64,000 bases of DNA from JAEYKI01 sp036679405 (GCA_036679405.1 JAVBVZ010000002.1:1-64000); one strand, 5' to 3'. Numbered from the stretch's first letter, positions 25,139-34,702 are shown. Notes: generated by a model not told the origin, from the sequence alone. Made by a program: numbers and translations.

Positions 25139-26638
25139 TCAGACGCCCTTTTCCAAAAGGGATTTTAGCCAGGTAATGATTCTATCTTTATCTTTGTTTA
25201 TATGCGGAATATCATTCCATAGATTTAAAAAGAATTCCCGATACGCGGCAACAATGTTTTGCTCCGTGGCCGCCAGATTTATGTCCGTATTATTACTTTT
25301 TCCCTCTACCAGTACATAGGAAGTGCTTTTAACCGTCCAACAGCTGTCACAGACTGCTTCGCATTGATTGATAATGGCTATTTCATAATTCTTATACTTT
25401 CGAAGCATTTGAATAATGTTTTCGATATGGATTACGATATCCTCTTTTTCCAGCACATAGCATGATGAAGCGTGATTGTGGCCGGAAACGTATTTCCTTT
25501 CCAGAACGATCTTCTCAATGGTTTCTTTAAACCAAATATCTTTGAATTTAAAAATTTTAACTTGGGTATTAAAAGCATCCAGCCGCCTTTTCTGTAAATA
25601 AGCGGATGTCGGGACATCTTTGACCCCCGGGCATTGCTGCAAATATTTTTTATACAAACCGTAAGGCACGCTTGCAGCGTGCCCCCCGTTGTACACAAAC
25701 CTATCTCCCATGTGCTCTTCCGTCTCTACCATCAGCTTTTGATATTCAAAAGGAACTTGGCGCGGATATTTTATGAAAAGCGGTTTTGCCGAGGCCAGAA
25801 GCTGATAAAAATGGCCTGTTAACACCTCCCGGCAATCTTCCGATTGAAATAAAAATCCGCTGTCCGGTTGGTCTTTATTATTTGTAGAAAAACATACCAA
25901 CGCGCCGGTTTGCGGAACAATAATAAGTTCGCTGCCGGATGCAGTGCCAACGACTTTTTTATAATAGACATTAAACCGGTCGGAACCAAAGGCAGCGTGC
26001 AGGGCCCGGAGGATTTTTAATGTCCGATTCACATTGTCATTCAGGCTAACAAGAAAAGAGACCTTCCATCCTTTGGATAAAACGCCTGCCAATGCCTTTT
26101 TCCAGCGGGTGATAGAATCTTTATCACGAACAAGAGATGCATTGCTGTTGAAAGTTACAAATATCGTATCGTCTTTATCCGAATGAACCGGCGCTTTGGC
26201 CAGAAGCATAATGGCGCAACGTATAACTTTATTGAATCCTTTAATGACCGTGACCATTCCGGCATGACCGGCTATTTCGGCTTTGAACGTTTCCTGTTTT
26301 ATGATGGAAGCGTCTCTTTTTTGTTCCAGTGAATAACTTTGTGCTTCATAAAGCATATTTCGGATTTCAAGGACCATATCAAAACAATCTGAAGACTGCG
26401 CTTTTTCACGCAGCAAGAATTCCGTAATATTTTTTTCATGATACGGATTATCCATATTGGCCGTTAAATAATTGACTATGAGTTCTATGTATGGTGAATG
26501 ATATGCCGGTATTCTTTCATTGCGCATCCATTTATAGACAAGGGATTGATCTATGTTGATTCCTTTTGCCAGTTTACTGCCGTTAATTTTAAATAATTCA
26601 AGAAGATAAAACAAACATTCCCCGAAAGACTTTTGCAT
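25139..26638 (-). CDS. Orphan helix-turn-helix protein of unknown family
   Basis: A 499-residue protein. Residues about 17-42 (NGSKLAKGINIDQSLVYKWM) form an XRE-like helix-turn-helix. The remaining 450 residues have no domain I recognise; they contain alternating hydrophobic strands such as DTIFVTFNSNASLV and KVSFLVSLNDNVNRTLKILRAL, and a C-terminal CEAVCDSCW motif. It may be a single-component sensor-regulator. A ribosome site AGGAG precedes the ATG. It is divergent from cheW across a 232-base gap, which fits joint control of both, but this is inference. Confidence 0.55.
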   Translation of the reverse strand: MQKSFGECLFYLLELFKINGSKLAKGINIDQSLVYKWMRNERIPAYHSPYIELIVNYLTANMDNPYHEKNITEFLLREKAQSSDCFDMVLEIRNMLYEAQSYSLEQKRDASIIKQETFKAEIAGHAGMVTVIKGFNKVIRCAIMLLAKAPVHSDKDDTIFVTFNSNASLVRDKDSITRWKKALAGVLSKGWKVSFLVSLNDNVNRTLKILRALHAAFGSDRFNVYYKKVVGTASGSELIIVPQTGALVCFSTNNKDQPDSGFLFQSEDCREVLTGHFYQLLASAKPLFIKYPRQVPFEYQKLMVETEEHMGDRFVYNGGHAASVPYGLYKKYLQQCPGVKDVPTSAYLQKRRLDAFNTQVKIFKFKDIWFKETIEKIVLERKYVSGHNHASSCYVLEKEDIVIHIENIIQMLRKYKNYEIAIINQCEAVCDSCWTVKSTSYVLVEGKSNNTDINLAATEQNIVAAYREFFLNLWNDIPHINKDKDRIITWLKSLLEKGV

Positions 26639-26870
26639 AGCGTGCTCCTAGAACATAGAATGAATCCAAAAATATATAGTCCATTATATAACACAATTGA
26701 ATACTAAATGGAAAATTTTATGATATGGATTCCCGATTTGTACCGGACCTGTCTTGGACATATATTCGCAAACCATAAAAATACATCTTATTCGGACGAT
26801 AAAACTAACATGCAAGTGATTTAAAACGTAGTGCAGACATTTGTAAACGCGCGGCAAAGGAGGACGAGAA

Positions 26871-27362
26871 ATGGCAGCGAACCAAGAAGGGCTTTTAGCG
26901 CAGCAGGAGGATACCCAATACGGACGGTTTTTAACATTCATTTTAGGCGGCGAAGTTTATGGTATTGGGATACGTTATGTAAAAGAGATCATAGGCCTCA
27001 TGCCTATTACAAAATTGCCCCAGGCACCGCCCTACATTCGTGGGATCATCAACTTAAGGGGGATCATCATACCGATTATTGACGTTCACCTAAAGTTCAG
27101 AAAGGCGGCGGTATCATATGGCGACAGAACATGCATTATTGTCATTGACACCTGCGATCTGACGGCAGGCCTTATTGTGGACAATGTATCCGAGGTCGTA
27201 TCGATCGACGATGAGAATATCGTACCGCCGCCCGATTACGGTTTGTCCCCCCAAAACCGGTATATCAGCGGCATTGGGAAAACGAACGATGAAGTGAAAT
27301 TATTGCTGGACTGCGAAAAGCTCTTGGGCAAAGAAGAACAACAATCTCTGACGGAAATTTAA
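26871..27362 (+). CDS. cheW: CheW chemotaxis coupling protein
   Basis: A 163-residue CheW: YGRFLTFILGGEVYGIGIRYVKEIIG, PYIRGIINLRGIIIPIIDVHLKF and the C-terminal GLIVDNVSEVVSI are the standard elements that couple receptors to the CheA kinase. A strong ribosome site (AAAGGAGG) precedes the ATG. A chemoreceptor gene follows 15 bases downstream, so the two are an operon. No cheA or cheY is in the window, so this pair is an auxiliary chemotaxis unit. Confidence 0.95.
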   Translation: MAANQEGLLAQQEDTQYGRFLTFILGGEVYGIGIRYVKEIIGLMPITKLPQAPPYIRGIINLRGIIIPIIDVHLKFRKAAVSYGDRTCIIVIDTCDLTAGLIVDNVSEVVSIDDENIVPPPDYGLSPQNRYISGIGKTNDEVKLLLDCEKLLGKEEQQSLTEI

Positions 27363-27377
27363 TACGGAGGTAATACG

Positions 27378-29186
27378 ATGAAATGGTTTGGTAATTTGAA
27401 AATGGCTGCAAAGCTTCTGATAAGCTTTTTTATCATTGCGGCAATGGGAGCGGCAATGGGCGTTTTTGCCATTATTAATTTAGACACGATCAGTACTTCG
27501 GACACACAGCTGTATGAAAACATGCTGGTACCTATGGAACAAATAGCGGATATTGCGAATAATTTTCAGGAGCAACGCATCAGCCTCCAGCAGATCGTTA
27601 TAGCCGATACGGTGCAGGACATTGACAGGGAAATTGAAAAAATTGAGCAGTATCAAACGGAATCGGACGGGTTGATCAAGGAATTTGAAGCAACCATATT
27701 ATCCGACAGGATGCACCAGCTTTTTGATGCGTTTCAGGCTGCAAAAGAGACGTTCCGTCCTTTAATGAACGAGGTCATTTCCCTTGCCCAGTCGGGCCGG
27801 CAAGATGAAGCGATGGCGCTTTTGGCAGAGGATGGCGAAGTGACTCTGGCCGCAACCGCAGAAATGGATGCTATTGACGATATCCTTACGGCCAAAATGG
27901 AAGATGCCAACGATAAAGCCGAATCGAATCAATCTCAGTCCGAGAGCGTTATACTGATAACAACGATTATAATCGGCGTTGTTATTCTTGCATCCATCCT
28001 TATCGGCGTTCTTATATCCCGTATTATCAGCCGGCCCTTAAAAAAGCTCTCGGACGCGGCAATCACTTTGTCGGATGGGAATACGGATATCGAGCTTGAT
28101 ATTGCGGATACAAAAGACGAGATAGGGGTACTTGCGCAGTCCTTTAAACAAATACTAATCACCGTAAAAGGACTGATTGCCGACGTAAACATGCTGTTGG
28201 ACGGCGCCCGGGAGGGGCAGCTAGTAAACCGAGCGGACGAACAAAAACATAAAGGGGATTTCAGAAGAATCATTCAAGGTGTGAATGAGATTATCGGAAC
28301 ACTAAACGACGTGCTTCTGGAAATCAACACTGCGGCGGAGCAGGTCGCAACCGGTACAACCCAGGTTTCAACAGGAAGCCAGGCGATATCTCAGGGAGCG
28401 GCGGAGCAGGCAAGCTCTATCGAGGAATTGACGGCCTCCATACAGCAGTTTGCGGAGCAGACCGCGCTGAATGCCGAAAATTCCAATAAAGCAAATGGAC
28501 TTTCGATTTCAGCTAAGAACAGTGCGGCAGAAGGAAATGAAAAGATGAAGAATCTGCAAAATGCCATGCAGGATATTAACGAATCTTCTTCCAACATCAG
28601 CAAAATCATCAAGGTGATCGACGATATCGCTTTCCAGACAAACATGCTTGCCCTCAACGCAGCGGTGGAAGCTGCACGGGCCGGAGTGCACGGCAAAGGA
28701 TTCGCTGTTGTTGCGGAAGAAGTGCGGAACCTTGCCGCACGCAGCGCTAACGCCGCAAAAGAAACAACAATGCTTATTGAAGGCTCCATTAAGAAAACCG
28801 AGGCGGGCACAGCCATAGCAAATGAAACGGCTGCTTCCCTGCTTGACATCGTTACGGGTATTGAAAAAGCCGAACAGTTGGTCGGTGAGATTACAACTGC
28901 TTCGAACGAACAGGCTGCGGGCATTGCGCAGGTGAACCAAGGCATTGAACAGCTCTCGCAGGTTGTGCAAACAAATTCCGCCACCGCACAGGAGGCGGCT
29001 GCCGCCAGTGAGGAACTGTCCGGCCAGGCGGAACTTTTAAAGAACATGGTAGGGCGTTTTCAGCTGAAAACGGGCCGAAAAACTGCGAAGCCGGGCGGTC
29101 CGAGCATATCTGCTGCGTATCCGTTAGATGATGAAGCGCCGGTAAACGAAAGCAGGGCGAGCGGTTTGGCCCCGGAAAAATATTAA
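27378..29186 (+). CDS. Methyl-accepting chemotaxis receptor with four-helix-bundle sensor
   Basis: A 602-residue membrane receptor. A first helix at about 10-32 is followed by a periplasmic-type four-helix bundle (about 35-188, with FQEQRISLQQIVIAD), a second helix at about 192-214, a HAMP domain (SRPLKKLSDAAITLSDGNTD) and a long signalling coiled coil whose tip reads IAFQTNMLALNAAVEAARAG then GFAVVAEEVRNLAARSANAA. Methylation-type Glu/Gln heptads flank the tip. It is co-transcribed with cheW and followed by a strong terminator. The ligand cannot be read from the sequence. Confidence 0.95.
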   Translation: MKWFGNLKMAAKLLISFFIIAAMGAAMGVFAIINLDTISTSDTQLYENMLVPMEQIADIANNFQEQRISLQQIVIADTVQDIDREIEKIEQYQTESDGLIKEFEATILSDRMHQLFDAFQAAKETFRPLMNEVISLAQSGRQDEAMALLAEDGEVTLAATAEMDAIDDILTAKMEDANDKAESNQSQSESVILITTIIIGVVILASILIGVLISRIISRPLKKLSDAAITLSDGNTDIELDIADTKDEIGVLAQSFKQILITVKGLIADVNMLLDGAREGQLVNRADEQKHKGDFRRIIQGVNEIIGTLNDVLLEINTAAEQVATGTTQVSTGSQAISQGAAEQASSIEELTASIQQFAEQTALNAENSNKANGLSISAKNSAAEGNEKMKNLQNAMQDINESSSNISKIIKVIDDIAFQTNMLALNAAVEAARAGVHGKGFAVVAEEVRNLAARSANAAKETTMLIEGSIKKTEAGTAIANETAASLLDIVTGIEKAEQLVGEITTASNEQAAGIAQVNQGIEQLSQVVQTNSATAQEAAAASEELSGQAELLKNMVGRFQLKTGRKTAKPGGPSISAAYPLDDEAPVNESRASGLAPEKY

Positions 29187-29255
29187 GAAAGAAGCCGCAG
29201 CGATACATTCCTTTTGAAAATGATTTGCGTTCAATTCTTCCCGGACGCTAGCCGA

Positions 29256-29306
29256 CGAAAGCCTCTTAAAGCATATGTTTTAAGAGGCTTTCGTTTCGTT
29301 TTTTGC
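29256..29306 (+). terminator. Intrinsic terminator of the cheW-receptor operon
   Basis: Arms CGAAAGCCTCTTAAA (29256-29270) and TTTAAGAGGCTTTCG (29279-29293) form a 15-pair stem, followed by TTTCGTTTTTTG. It abuts the duplicated junction copy that follows. Confidence 0.9.
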
Positions 29307-29421
29307 CTCCATGAGGCCCTTCCGCATCAGGTCAGGATAAAAAATTTACATCATTATAGTATAAGACCCGCAGGCAAAACAGCCTGCGGGTCATGATTTG
29401 TTTTTCTTACTCCCACTCGAT
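29296..29421. repeat. Duplicated guaA/acyltransferase junction, copy B
   Basis: Similar to 23319-23493. Here the guaA end is functional, while the other side is a relic of the acyltransferase start: on the minus strand a ribosome site and ATG GAG GCA AAA AAC are still visible at about 29311, then the frame ends within a few codons in the chemoreceptor terminator. Confidence 0.8.
29365..29392 (-). terminator. Hairpin after guaA
   Basis: GACCCGCAGGC and GCCTGCGGGTC form a perfect 11-pair stem with a six-base loop, 15 bases past the guaA stop. The T-run after it is poor (TTATACT), so termination may be partial. Confidence 0.6.
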
Positions 29422-30939
29422 GGTAGCGGGAGGTTTGCTTGTGATGTCGTACACGATACGGTTGATATGTCCGACTTCGTTGATGATACGGTTTGATATT
29501 TTTTCAAGCACTTCATGCGGGATGCGCGCCCAGTCGGCCGTCATGCCGTCTACGCTGGTGACGCCGCGCAGGGCAAGGGTATAGTCATACGTCCGTTCGT
29601 CGCCCATCACGCCGACAGAACGCATGCCGGTCAAGACGGCGAAGTACTGCCATATCTCTTCATTGAGCCCGGCCTTTGCAATCTCGTCCCGAAAAACAAA
29701 ATCCGCTTCCCTTAAGATGGAAAGTTTTTCTTCCGTAACGTCTCCAATCACGCGGATGGCCAGGCCGGGGCCCGGGAAAGGCTGCCGCCATACCAGCGCG
29801 TGCGGAAGGCCGAGTTCCTCGCCCAGCGCGCGCACCTCGTCTTTAAAAAGGTCTCGCAGAGGCTCTATGATCTCGTCAAAATCAACATGGTCGGGCAGGC
29901 CGCCTACGTTATGGTGGCTTTTGATAAGTGCCGCGTCGCCCTTGCCGCTCTCAATGACATCCGGATAGATTGTGCCCTGCGCAAGGAAATCCACATGGCC
30001 TATTTTTTTTGCTTCCGACTCAAACACGCGGATAAACTCTTCGCCTATGATTTTGCGCTTGGCCTCCGGCTCACTGACGCCGGCCAGCTTATCCAAAAAG
30101 CGTTTTTGCGCATTTACGCGAATAAACTTCATACCGGGTTCGCCGCTGAAAACGGCCTCCACTTCATCCCCTTCATTTTTACGGAGCAATCCGTGGTCTA
30201 CAAATATGCAGGTCAGGTTTTCACCCACCGCACGGGACAAAAGCGCCGCCGCGACCGACGAATCTACACCACCCGAGAGCGCAAGCAATATTTTTTTTGT
30301 ACCGACCTTCTGGCAAAGTTCTTTTATGGCCGTAGCCGCATAGTTTGCCATGGTCCAATCGCCCTTTGCTTTGCAGATATTATACAGAAAATTGCGCAGG
30401 ATGCGCGTTCCGTTTTTTGTATGCATGACTTCCGGATGAAACTGAACCCCGTAAATCTTTCTGCCTTCACTGCCGAAGGCCGCGACCGGGCAGGTTTCGG
30501 TGGAGGCGAGCACATCAAACCCATCCGGTTCCCTGGTGACCGCATCCATATGGCTCATCCAGCACACCGAGTTTTCCTCCATGCCTTCAAACAGCGGATG
30601 GCCGGTGCAGTAGCTGATATCCGTCTTTCCGTACTGTCCGCTGTGCGAACGTTCCACTTTTCCGCCATACTGGCGGCCAATCAGCTGGCTGCCGTAGCAG
30701 ATACCCAAAATAGGCACGCCCAGCGAATAGATCTCGTCTCCGCAGATGGGCGCATCCGGCGCGTATACGCTTTTGGGGCCGCCCGTAAATATAAAGCCGA
30801 TTGGATTTTTTTCCCGGATCACCCGGATGTCCGCATTATAAGGCAGTATTTCACAGTAAACGTTCTGTTCACGGACACGCCGCGCAATAAGCTGGTTGTA
30901 CTGTCCGCCGAAATCAAGGACAATGACTGTTTCTCTCAA
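29407..30939 (-). CDS. guaA: GMP synthase (glutamine-hydrolysing)
   Basis: A 510-residue enzyme that converts XMP to GMP. The N-terminal glutamine amidotransferase has the catalytic Cys in GICYGSQLIG (about 81) and the His-Glu pair in VQFHPEVMHT (about 169-171); the ATP pyrophosphatase loop is LSGGVDSSVAA (about 221); the C-terminal dimerisation domain ends in the family-typical IEWE. The start is TTG at 30939 with AAAGGAT and AGGTG upstream. It lies 64 bases after guaB and is the last gene of a five-gene operon. Confidence 0.98.
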   Translation of the reverse strand: MRETVIVLDFGGQYNQLIARRVREQNVYCEILPYNADIRVIREKNPIGFIFTGGPKSVYAPDAPICGDEIYSLGVPILGICYGSQLIGRQYGGKVERSHSGQYGKTDISYCTGHPLFEGMEENSVCWMSHMDAVTREPDGFDVLASTETCPVAAFGSEGRKIYGVQFHPEVMHTKNGTRILRNFLYNICKAKGDWTMANYAATAIKELCQKVGTKKILLALSGGVDSSVAAALLSRAVGENLTCIFVDHGLLRKNEGDEVEAVFSGEPGMKFIRVNAQKRFLDKLAGVSEPEAKRKIIGEEFIRVFESEAKKIGHVDFLAQGTIYPDVIESGKGDAALIKSHHNVGGLPDHVDFDEIIEPLRDLFKDEVRALGEELGLPHALVWRQPFPGPGLAIRVIGDVTEEKLSILREADFVFRDEIAKAGLNEEIWQYFAVLTGMRSVGVMGDERTYDYTLALRGVTSVDGMTADWARIPHEVLEKISNRIINEVGHINRIVYDITSKPPATIEWE

Positions 30940-31003
30940 ATATGTTTCACCTATCCTTTCTTATATGAACCTTTCCTTTTTGCTGAAGGAAAAGGCGTGT
31001 TGC

Positions 31004-32464
31004 TTAAAATTTGCCCGAATAATTGGGCGCTTCCTTGGTAATGCTGATGTCATGCGGATGACTCTCCTGCAACCCGGCAACGGTGATTTTTACAAATTCC
31101 GCTTTTTCCCGGAGTGCGGACAGGTTTTCCGCCCCTACGTAACCCATGCCCGATTTAAGGCCTCCCATCATTTGAAAAATGGTATCGGCCAAAGGTCCTT
31201 TGTAAGGGACGCGGCCTTCCACGCCTTCCGGAACCAGTTTTTGCGAATCTTCCTGGAAATAACGGTCGGCAGATCCTTTTTTCATGGAGGCAATAGAGCC
31301 CATGCCACGGTAGACCTTAAAGCTTCTGCCCTGGTAAATCTCTGTTTCCCCGGGGCTCTCCTTGGTTCCTGCAAACAGGCTGCCTATCATAACGGCGGAT
31401 GCGCCGCCAGCCAAAGCTTTGGTGATATCGCCCGAATACTTGACGCCGCCGTCTGCAATGATGGAAATGCCCAGCTTATCCGCCTGCTCCGCACAGTCCA
31501 TAACGGCGGAGAGCTGCGGCACGCCGATACCGGCGATCACCCGCGTCGTGCAGATAGAGCCGGGGCCAATGCCTACTTTGACGCAGTCTGCGCCGGCACG
31601 GGCCAAATCATGCACTGCCTGCGCGCTGGCCACGTTTCCGGCAATGAGCTCCAGGCCGGGAAAAGCGTTTTTAATGGCGGTCACCATATGAAGAACGTTG
31701 TCCGAATGGCCGTGCGCCGTATCCAGCGCTACCACGTCCACCTTGGCGTCTACCAATGCGCGCACCCGGTCCATCGTATCTTTTGACGTTCCGACCGCCG
31801 CGCCTACCAGCAGACGCCCGCCGGCATCCTTGGCCGAACTTGGATACTGAATGGCTTTTTCTATATCTTTTATAGTGATAAGCCCTTTTAAAATACCGTT
31901 TTCATCAACCAGAGGCAATTTTTCTATTTTATGTCTGGAAAGGATATGCTGCGCCTCTTCCAACGTTGTGCCTATGGGCGCCGTGATCAGATTTTCGCTG
32001 GTCATGACATCCTTTATAAATTTGGAATAATCCGTTTCAAAACGCAGGTCACGGTTGGTGATAATGCCCACCAGTTTATTCCCCTCCGACACAATCGGTA
32101 CGCCCGAGATCCTGTACTTGGCCATAAGCGCATCCGCATCGGCCACCCGGTGGCTGGGCGACAGATAAAAGGGATCCGAAATCACGCCGTGCTCGCTGCG
32201 CTTGACTTTATCCACGTTTTCCGCCTGGTCTTCAATGCTCATATTTTTGTGGATAATGCCCATGCCGCCTTCCCGCGCAATGGCAATGGCCAGCGCGCAT
32301 TCAGTAACCGTATCCATGGCGGCACTCATAAGCGGAATGTTGAGCCGGATATTTTTGGTGAGCCGGGTGGTTACATCCACCTCGCTCGGGACCACTACGC
32401 TATGCTTTGGCCTGAGCAATACGTCGTCGAACGTCAACCCTTCTTCAATCGATATTTTTTTCAT
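31004..32464 (-). CDS. guaB: Inosine-5'-monophosphate dehydrogenase
   Basis: A 486-residue enzyme that oxidises IMP to XMP, the branch point to guanine nucleotides. The barrel start LTFDDVLLRPKHS, two CBS domains inserted at about 95-205, the catalytic Cys in GPGSICTTRVIAG (about 303) and the mobile flap region YRGMGSIASMKKGSADRYFQ are all intact. It follows the ABC permease gene by 27 bases and precedes guaA, giving an unusual operon of transport and purine genes. Confidence 0.98.
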   Translation of the reverse strand: MKKISIEEGLTFDDVLLRPKHSVVVPSEVDVTTRLTKNIRLNIPLMSAAMDTVTECALAIAIAREGGMGIIHKNMSIEDQAENVDKVKRSEHGVISDPFYLSPSHRVADADALMAKYRISGVPIVSEGNKLVGIITNRDLRFETDYSKFIKDVMTSENLITAPIGTTLEEAQHILSRHKIEKLPLVDENGILKGLITIKDIEKAIQYPSSAKDAGGRLLVGAAVGTSKDTMDRVRALVDAKVDVVALDTAHGHSDNVLHMVTAIKNAFPGLELIAGNVASAQAVHDLARAGADCVKVGIGPGSICTTRVIAGIGVPQLSAVMDCAEQADKLGISIIADGGVKYSGDITKALAGGASAVMIGSLFAGTKESPGETEIYQGRSFKVYRGMGSIASMKKGSADRYFQEDSQKLVPEGVEGRVPYKGPLADTIFQMMGGLKSGMGYVGAENLSALREKAEFVKITVAGLQESHPHDISITKEAPNYSGKF

Positions 32465-32491
32465 ATTTTAAAATCCTTTCCATAAATAAAT

Positions 32492-33319
32492 CTACTGAAT
32501 CAATTTTTGCCGTGTAAAACGCCCCAGACCCTGGAAAACCAAAACGATATCCACCACCAGGACACCCACGCCGATAAGACCGATCATCAGCGGGGACAAA
32601 AACAATGCGCCCGTTGTCTGCGCCATCATAATGGCGATAACGGGCAGGATGATGATCACCGACCACTGCTGCGCCGCCTGAAAAGTTTTGACCTTTGCGC
32701 TGACAAACACCATAAGGATGGTCGCCAGCAGGGAAAATGCAGGCGTGAGCAAAAACAGAAACAGATACCAGTTGGAAGTCGGGAATATGAACCGCCCAAA
32801 TTGGGGATACAGGCTGAAATTAACAATGCATCCGTAAATGGTAACGGCGATCGCCGTCAGTATGATAGCCGGAACAAACGCCGCCATCACCTTGGCCCAG
32901 AACATCCGGCCCATTGGGACCGGCGCATACAACAGGGTTTCCATGGTTTTTTTCTCTTTTTCCCCCACCACGCAGGAAGCCGCTATAATACTGGATGCCA
33001 TGACCGGAATCAACACAAACATCGGCATAAAAAGATAGTTTAAGAACAAATAGGTCATCTGCAGGTCAGGCGTAGGAAGGGCCTGCACCTCGGCAAGGAT
33101 TTTGCTGTTGCCCGCCAGCATTCCAAGATATGTTGAAATATCTGTATTGCTTGCGGAACTGGTCATGGTGTTCACCGACCCCAGGGAGGGAATAATCATG
33201 GAAAGCGGAATAAATACCGCAAAAATAAGGGGCACAATGATCATGGGAACCATCGTTTGCCGGCTGGAAAAAACCTGCCGGATATCTTTTTTCATAATAG
33301 CGTATGTTGCCCCTTTCAT
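32492..33319 (-). CDS. ABC-2 type transport permease
   Basis: A 275-residue membrane protein with about six helices. The start KKDIRQVFSSRQTMVPMIIVPLIFAVFIPLSM and the conserved region CVVGEKEKKTMETLLYAPV are typical of ABC-2 permeases. Its ATG overlaps the stop of the ATPase gene, and a ribosome site GGGAGAAAG lies just upstream. With the ATPase it forms an exporter or lipid/drug pump of unknown substrate. Confidence 0.9.
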   Translation of the reverse strand: MKGATYAIMKKDIRQVFSSRQTMVPMIIVPLIFAVFIPLSMIIPSLGSVNTMTSSASNTDISTYLGMLAGNSKILAEVQALPTPDLQMTYLFLNYLFMPMFVLIPVMASSIIAASCVVGEKEKKTMETLLYAPVPMGRMFWAKVMAAFVPAIILTAIAVTIYGCIVNFSLYPQFGRFIFPTSNWYLFLFLLTPAFSLLATILMVFVSAKVKTFQAAQQWSVIIILPVIAIMMAQTTGALFLSPLMIGLIGVGVLVVDIVLVFQGLGRFTRQKLIQ

Positions 33320-34200
33320 TTCACTTTCTCCCTTACTTTAAAATAAATGTCGCTCAAATCATGCTCTTTGAGACGCGCGTCGTATACGTTGCACGAAGCG
33401 CTGACGGCCCGGATAATGCCCGGGATTTCTTCCTCGTCCGCAATGTCTACGGAAATCTCTCCGTCTTTAGCCTCATAACCGGATGGAGGCACGCCTGTTA
33501 CGCGCAGCAAAAGCGTTTCTTTATGGTTATATTTCTTCTTTAAAAAGTTCAGGCTGCCTGTCTCCAAAATAGTGCCTTTATCCAAAAACACAAATTCATC
33601 GCAGACTGTCTGCGCTTCGTTTAAATTATGAGTACAGATCAATATGGTTACGTTTTCACTGTTCAAAGTCTCAATAAGGCTGATAATAGAGTGGGCGGAT
33701 TCCGGATCCAGCCCGGAGGTCGGTTCGTCCAAAAGCAGGATTTTGGGATCATTGATCAGCGCCCGCGCCACTGCCAGACGCTTTTTCATGCCGGTGGAGT
33801 AGCCTCCCACTTTTTTGTCCGCATATTCACGCATATTGAATTCGCCGATCAGCGCGCCGACTTTGTTTGAAAGCCGGTCACCGGACAGGCCGTAGAGCGC
33901 GCCGAAAAACTTAAGGTTTTCCCGGGCGGTCATCCATTCGTACATCGCGGCGTTTTCGGTAAGCACCCCGCTGACCGCACGGATCTCATCTCCCTGACTT
34001 TTGGGATCGAGCCCCATTACCCGTATGACGCCGTCCTCCGGCTCGATCATGCCGGTCAGAAGGCGCATAGTCGTCGTTTTTCCGCTTCCGTTTGGACCGA
34101 GCAGCCCAACCGTGGTCCCCTGTTGCACCTGAAAACTCACGCCGGACAGCGCAATGGTTTTGTCAAATTTTTTGACCACGTCTTTAAGCTCTATGATCAT
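33316..34200 (-). CDS. ABC transporter ATP-binding protein
   Basis: A 294-residue ATPase with Walker A GPNGSGKTT (about 36), signature YSTGMKKRL, Walker B ILLLDEPTSGLDP and the switch CTHNLNEA, followed by a C-terminal extension of about 80 residues as in DrrA/CcmA-like ATPases paired with ABC-2 permeases. The ATG follows CGGAGGAAG. Its 5' end overlaps the preceding adenosyltransferase-like gene by 17 bases and its 3' end overlaps the permease by four. Confidence 0.95.
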   Translation of the reverse strand: MIIELKDVVKKFDKTIALSGVSFQVQQGTTVGLLGPNGSGKTTTMRLLTGMIEPEDGVIRVMGLDPKSQGDEIRAVSGVLTENAAMYEWMTARENLKFFGALYGLSGDRLSNKVGALIGEFNMREYADKKVGGYSTGMKKRLAVARALINDPKILLLDEPTSGLDPESAHSIISLIETLNSENVTILICTHNLNEAQTVCDEFVFLDKGTILETGSLNFLKKKYNHKETLLLRVTGVPPSGYEAKDGEISVDIADEEEIPGIIRAVSASCNVYDARLKEHDLSDIYFKVREKVK

Positions 34201-34702
34201 TTTCTTCCTCCGCCTTTAACTTGAGCATCAATATATAAGCCGCGCTTGAAAGCCGGTTTAAAGCCGTAATAATGGAAAGCTGCCAATCCTCTTCCTGCGG
34301 ATAGGCTAAAACGGCCGCCCGTTCACACCGGCGAATAACCGTACGCAAACGGTTTAAGGCCGCCATAGGCGCGCTTGCGTTTTCATCCGGCCAGAAATAG
34401 CCCGTTCCGAAATATTTGTTTGGATTTTGGGAGATCCGCCGCAGCTCTTCCGGGGAATAACCTAAAACGCCGTAAAACTCCATGTTTTCACACAGTGCTT
34501 CACAGCGCATCAATCTGCCCGTTACTTTTATCATTTCCGCAAGCCCCTCTAAAACAAACCCGCCGCGCTCCTTTGCCACGACGCAGGTGCAGACGCATTC
34601 GGCCTGCAGGGCGTCTATCTCTCCCCTAAAAGCAATGCGCGCATCCCCCTTGCCTACCGCTACACCTTTATTCAGCCAGGTTTTTGTTTCATGGTTTTTC
34701 AT
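34184..34702 (-). CDS. Cobalamin adenosyltransferase-like protein (PduO/EutT type)
   Basis: A 172-residue helical protein. FRGEIDALQAECVCTCVVAK, then LNRLRTVIRRCERAAVL and ITALNRLSSAAYILMLKLKAEEE, correspond to the helices of ATP:cob(I)alamin adenosyltransferases, in which the R-x-x-x-R-R-x-E-R and N-R-L-S motifs bind ATP and the corrin. The N-terminal ATP loop of PduO is not obvious, so this may be a divergent EutT-like branch. It is the first gene of the operon leading into the ABC transporter and guaBA. Confidence 0.65.
   Translation of the reverse strand: MKNHETKTWLNKGVAVGKGDARIAFRGEIDALQAECVCTCVVAKERGGFVLEGLAEMIKVTGRLMRCEALCENMEFYGVLGYSPEELRRISQNPNKYFGTGYFWPDENASAPMAALNRLRTVIRRCERAAVLAYPQEEDWQLSIITALNRLSSAAYILMLKLKAEEENDHRA

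Noticed and set aside
29800..31041. 413-codon plus-strand frame
   Set aside because: Shadow of guaA, whose domains and catalytic residues are complete.
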